A stretch of DNA of 64,000 nucleotides from Fremontodendron californicum. Its lineage: Eukaryota > Streptophyta > Magnoliopsida > Malvales > Malvaceae. The position numbers and the translations under genes were made by a program. The notes beneath the pieces were generated by a model. That model saw only the letters and a list, made by a program, of their open reading frames with translations. It was not told where the DNA came from and did no database searches. Shown one piece after another: positions 60,991 through 64,000 of this stretch. The DNA is taken from positions 10,358,103 through 10,422,102 of the forward strand of contig JAULJL010000040.1 of assembly GCA_030761205.1 (NCBI GenBank), in the 5' to 3' direction. Numbering within the stretch: the first letter of the stretch is position 1; each line of letters begins with the position of its first letter.

Positions 60991-61917
60991 TAGCCGAGCT
61001 TTCCAAAAGTAACAAAATAAAAAATTTGACCCCCTAAACTTCCTTGTGCAGCAAGAAAGAGTTTTCAGGGTTTTGAAGCTCTATAAATACCATCTTTTGA
61101 GCCACAAACTAGACATCTTTTGAGGAGACTCAAGGATCATCATTCTTCTTCTTCTTCTTCTTCTCCATTCTCTTATTTTATTTTTAGTTTTATGTATATA
61201 TTATCTATGCCTATGCTAGGCTAAACTTCTATTTGGTTAAGGGTGATTTCAAAGCCCTAGACATGTTGTGTAATTGATATTTAGATTTTATCTATCATTA
61301 AATTTGCTATCAAAGTTGCTTTTGTTCTTCCATAAAAATTGTTCATGAGCTTTGTCTTGATTTGTTTAGGATGCATACTAGATATATCTTGATAATTATC
61401 TAATGCTAGTTTAGGAGACTTGATATGTAATTGTCTTGATTTCCTATTCAATAGTAGCAATTTGTGATTAATGATTATGGTCAAGTTTTGGCTAATTGCA
61501 AAGTGAAACATGAGATTAAGTTTGAATATGCATTATTTTGATTGAGATATGTTATGTTAATATTGGCTTAACTCAAATCATTTACAATCAAGCATGATTT
61601 TTTATGAAAATTTTTGAACTATTGATTAGTTTATAAAACCTATCCATTGATTTTCTCTAATTTATATTGGAAGGATTAGTAGTAATTATTATTTTTATTT
61701 CTATTTTTTTAGTTTTTCTTATGTCTCCAATGTTTGTGGGTATTATCCTAGTAAACCTTCATAATACTAAACTCGTTCACTAGGACACCTAGGGGTTTAA
61801 AGGCTTGTGTCACATGCTAAGTGCCACCGTGATTTCCTACGAAAGTGGATTAGATTAGATTTTTTTATTTTATTTGTTTTGCTCGAGGACTAGCAAAAAG
61901 CTAAGTGTGGGGGTATT

Positions 61918-63467
61918 TGATAAGCTCATAAAATACATATTTTTTTGCCTTTTCTATTCTTAGTTTTAGTTATCTTTTCGATATTTATCTTGATTACTTA
62001 TGTTATGTTTTTGAATTCTAGGTATATTTAGGAGAATTAAGTGAAAAGATGACAATTATGATGTTAAAGATCTTACAAAATCACAATCACAAGATGGAAT
62101 AAGACTGGGAAGTCAAAAAGATCAATTTCTGGTTGCAAAGCAAGAAGGCAGATTTGACCTCTGAAGCTTGTTGCAAGGAAAACATGATGTTAAAGTCTTT
62201 ATTTAGAGACACTTCCTCTTGACTTTTTAATCTGACTTGAATACCTTTCCAACGGTATTTTATACACCCAAATCGGACAAGAAATGGTCATCCAAATCAA
62301 CCGAGAAAGCGCAAGAAGATGCATCAAAAATCAGGGACCATTGCCACATTGCCGGAGTCTGGCGTCGCGGCACCCAAACATTCGAGAGCCAGCGCTGCAA
62401 CGCTGGGAAACTGGCTCTGTAGCGCTAGCCGAGCTTTCCAAAAGTAAAAAAATTGCAAAATTTGACCCCCTAAACTTCCTTGTGCGGCAAGAAAGGGTTT
62501 TCAGGGTTTTGAAGCTCTATAAATACCAACTTTTGAGACACAAACTAGGCATCTCTTGAGGAGACTCAAGGATTCTTCTTTTTCTTCTCCATTCTCTTAT
62601 TTTCTTTTTAGTTTTATGTATATATTATTTATGCCTATGCTAGGTTAAATTTTTATTTAGTTAAGGCTGATTTCAAAGCCCTAGACATATTGTGTAATTG
62701 ATATTTAGATTTTATCTATCATTAAATTTGCTATCAAAGTTGCTTATGTTCTTCCATAAAAATTGTTCATGATCTTTGTCTTGATTTGTTAAGATGCATA
62801 CTAGATATATCTTGATAATTATCTACTGCTAGTTTAGGAGACTTGATATGTAATTGTTTTGATTTCCTATTCAATAGTAGCAATTTGTTATTAATGTTAT
62901 GGTCAAGTTTTCGCTAATTGCAAAGTGGAACATAACCTAAGTTAAACAAATCATGTTTATGCTTTTGTTGCTTAGATCAACCTATCTTTCTCATCATAAA
63001 GCTGCTATCAAATTAAATTTAGAGATGTTTATCCTAGGTTGTTTGGTAATTAGAGATTAAATAGTGGTGTTTGTCCTATTTAACAAAGAACAAAGGAAGG
63101 ATTGGGGTAACACGGGAGGTTGTTATCTACGGTTGATAATTTTGATAGTTGATTGATGTTGATAGATCTGAAATTGATTCTCAATGATGTCTAGTGGTGG
63201 AGAATGAAACTTAACCATATTTTTCTCATATTTGACTTCTTTTATTTACTTACTTGCATTCTTAATATCCTGATTTGCTTTAATTTTATTTATTTCAAAA
63301 ACCTCTTTTTCTTTGATTTTCTTTTCTTGTCTTAGAACTAAAGTTTTGAACCAACAAACTTATAAATTAAAAGCAATCTCAGGGGATTCGACCCTTGCAT
63401 ACTACTTTACTATAATTTATCATATTAAGTGCAAGGTTTAAAAAGATACACAATTTAGAGTGCATCA
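61918..63467 (+). repeat. 3' LTR of the deleted element
   Basis: Starts TGATAA after the polypurine tract; about 1.55 kb, close in size to the 1,495-bp solo LTR. The right end is estimated where the GCATCA array resumes. Confidence 0.7.
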
Positions 63468-63715
63468 ATTTGCATCAATTGAAGACATTTGCATTTGCAT
63501 CCTTGTTAATCTCTGCATCAGCATCAAGAAGCATTTGCATCAATTGAAGGCATTCGTATTTTGCATCATGAAGCATTTGCACCTTTTTTCTCTGCATTCG
63601 CATCATGAAGCATTTGCATCAATCGAAGATATTTGCATCTGCATCATGAAGCATTTGCATCTTTGTTAATTACTGCATCTGCATCTTGAAGCATTTGCAT
63701 CCCTTCTCAAAACGT
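63468..63715 (+). repeat. GCATTTGCATCA-type array, right part
   Basis: Continuation of the array at 60230-60689, with units such as GAAGCATTTGCATC about every 50-60 bases. Confidence 0.75.
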
Positions 63716-64000
63716 TTCTCAAAACCTTCGGATATAATTGTCAACACTTTTTCAAAAAAATCATGGATAAGACCTTCGGGCATTTGATTTCAAAACCTTT
63801 GGGGATCATCTTTCAAAATGGCAATTTTCAAGACCTTCGGGCACCATTTTCAAAGAGGAAACCTTTATTTCTAAGACCTCCAGGCATCTATTTTCAAAAT
63901 CTCCGAGTATCATCTTTCAAAATGACAATTTTCAAGGCCTCTGGGCACCATTTTCAAAGAGGAAACCTTTTCAAGACCTCTGAGCACCTTTTTTCAAAAA
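63716..64000 (+). repeat. TTTCAAGACCTTCGGGCACC array, runs off the window
   Basis: Repeated blocks ATCTTTCAAAATG(G/A)CAATT and GGGCACCATTTTCAAAGAGG appear about 104 bases apart (near 63808 and 63912), with shorter related copies around them. Probably the next hypervariable array of the element Y 3' region. Confidence 0.7.

Larger units (their letters stand above)
60690..63467 (+). mobile_element. Internally deleted LTR retrotransposon of the solo-LTR family
   Basis: A 5' LTR remnant (60690-61513, lacking its first ~185 bp and its end) matches 62105-62930 of the 3' LTR. Between them is an internal remnant (61514-61917) that ends in CTAAGTGTGGGGGTATT, a polypurine tract, followed by the 3' LTR start TGATAAGCTCATAAAATAC at 61918. 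The 3' end is estimated at 63467. A (TTC)n run is at 61142-61163. No protein domain remains. Blocks such as GGCAGATTTG..CCTCTG and ACCTTTCCAACGGT link it to the solo LTR at 9719-11213. Confidence 0.75.

Overview
This is a plant nuclear window, very probably from a eudicot with a repeat-rich genome. It is AT-rich and is dominated by nested, decayed LTR retrotransposons of the Ty3/gypsy Tat/Ogre lineage. Only one intact host gene is visible: an intronless NF-YB transcription-factor subunit on the minus strand at 47355-47966. I cannot name the species.

Region 1 (1-42758). A minus-strand Tat-type LTR (called Z) starts at 42758 and continues at 2206-1, running off the left edge. It was split by a plus-strand Ogre-like element (A) at 2212-41996, which is flanked by a perfect 5-bp target-site duplication GCCAC (2207-2211 and 41997-42001). 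Element A has 5.1-5.3 kb LTRs, a tRNA-Arg-type primer binding site, an extra ORF upstream of gag (broken by a 1.5-kb solo LTR with TSD ATTGT), gag, protease, reverse transcriptase, RNase H, a second RNase H, integrase, a long 3' region of tandem repeats, and a polypurine tract. After it inserted and decayed, a 14.5-kb block from inside gag to near the end of the 3' LTR was tandemly duplicated through a TTTTG microhomology. The window therefore holds gag(part)-pol-3'UTR-LTR twice, nearly identical, sharing almost every stop and frameshift. Without the duplication and the solo LTR the element would be about 23.8 kb, a usual size for Ogre.

Region 2 (42759-49690). This is the host island: AT-rich intergenic DNA, a Ty1/copia RNase H remnant (about 43510-43830), a foldback/MITE-like inverted repeat (about 45262-45680), the NF-YB gene and its upstream region, and a promoter/leader-like stretch near 48840-48930 with no recognisable gene behind it.

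Region 3 (49690-64000). A fragment of a Tat 3' untranslated region (X, 49690-50673) abuts a 4.0-kb LTR (50674-54712) of another Tat element (Y). Y has its PBS at 54716, a leader, a decayed gag (56214-57682) and then, with no pol, a Tat 3' region with tandem arrays that runs off the right edge. A different, internally deleted LTR element (about 60690-63467) sits in the middle of one of those arrays.

No retroelement ORF is intact, so no element here looks able to move by itself. The points most worth following are the microhomology tandem duplication inside one insertion, the ladder of PBS copies at the LTR ends, the regularly spaced W-box-like cluster near the start of every Tat LTR, and the gag-only element Y. 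I saw no sign of a wholly new biological system.
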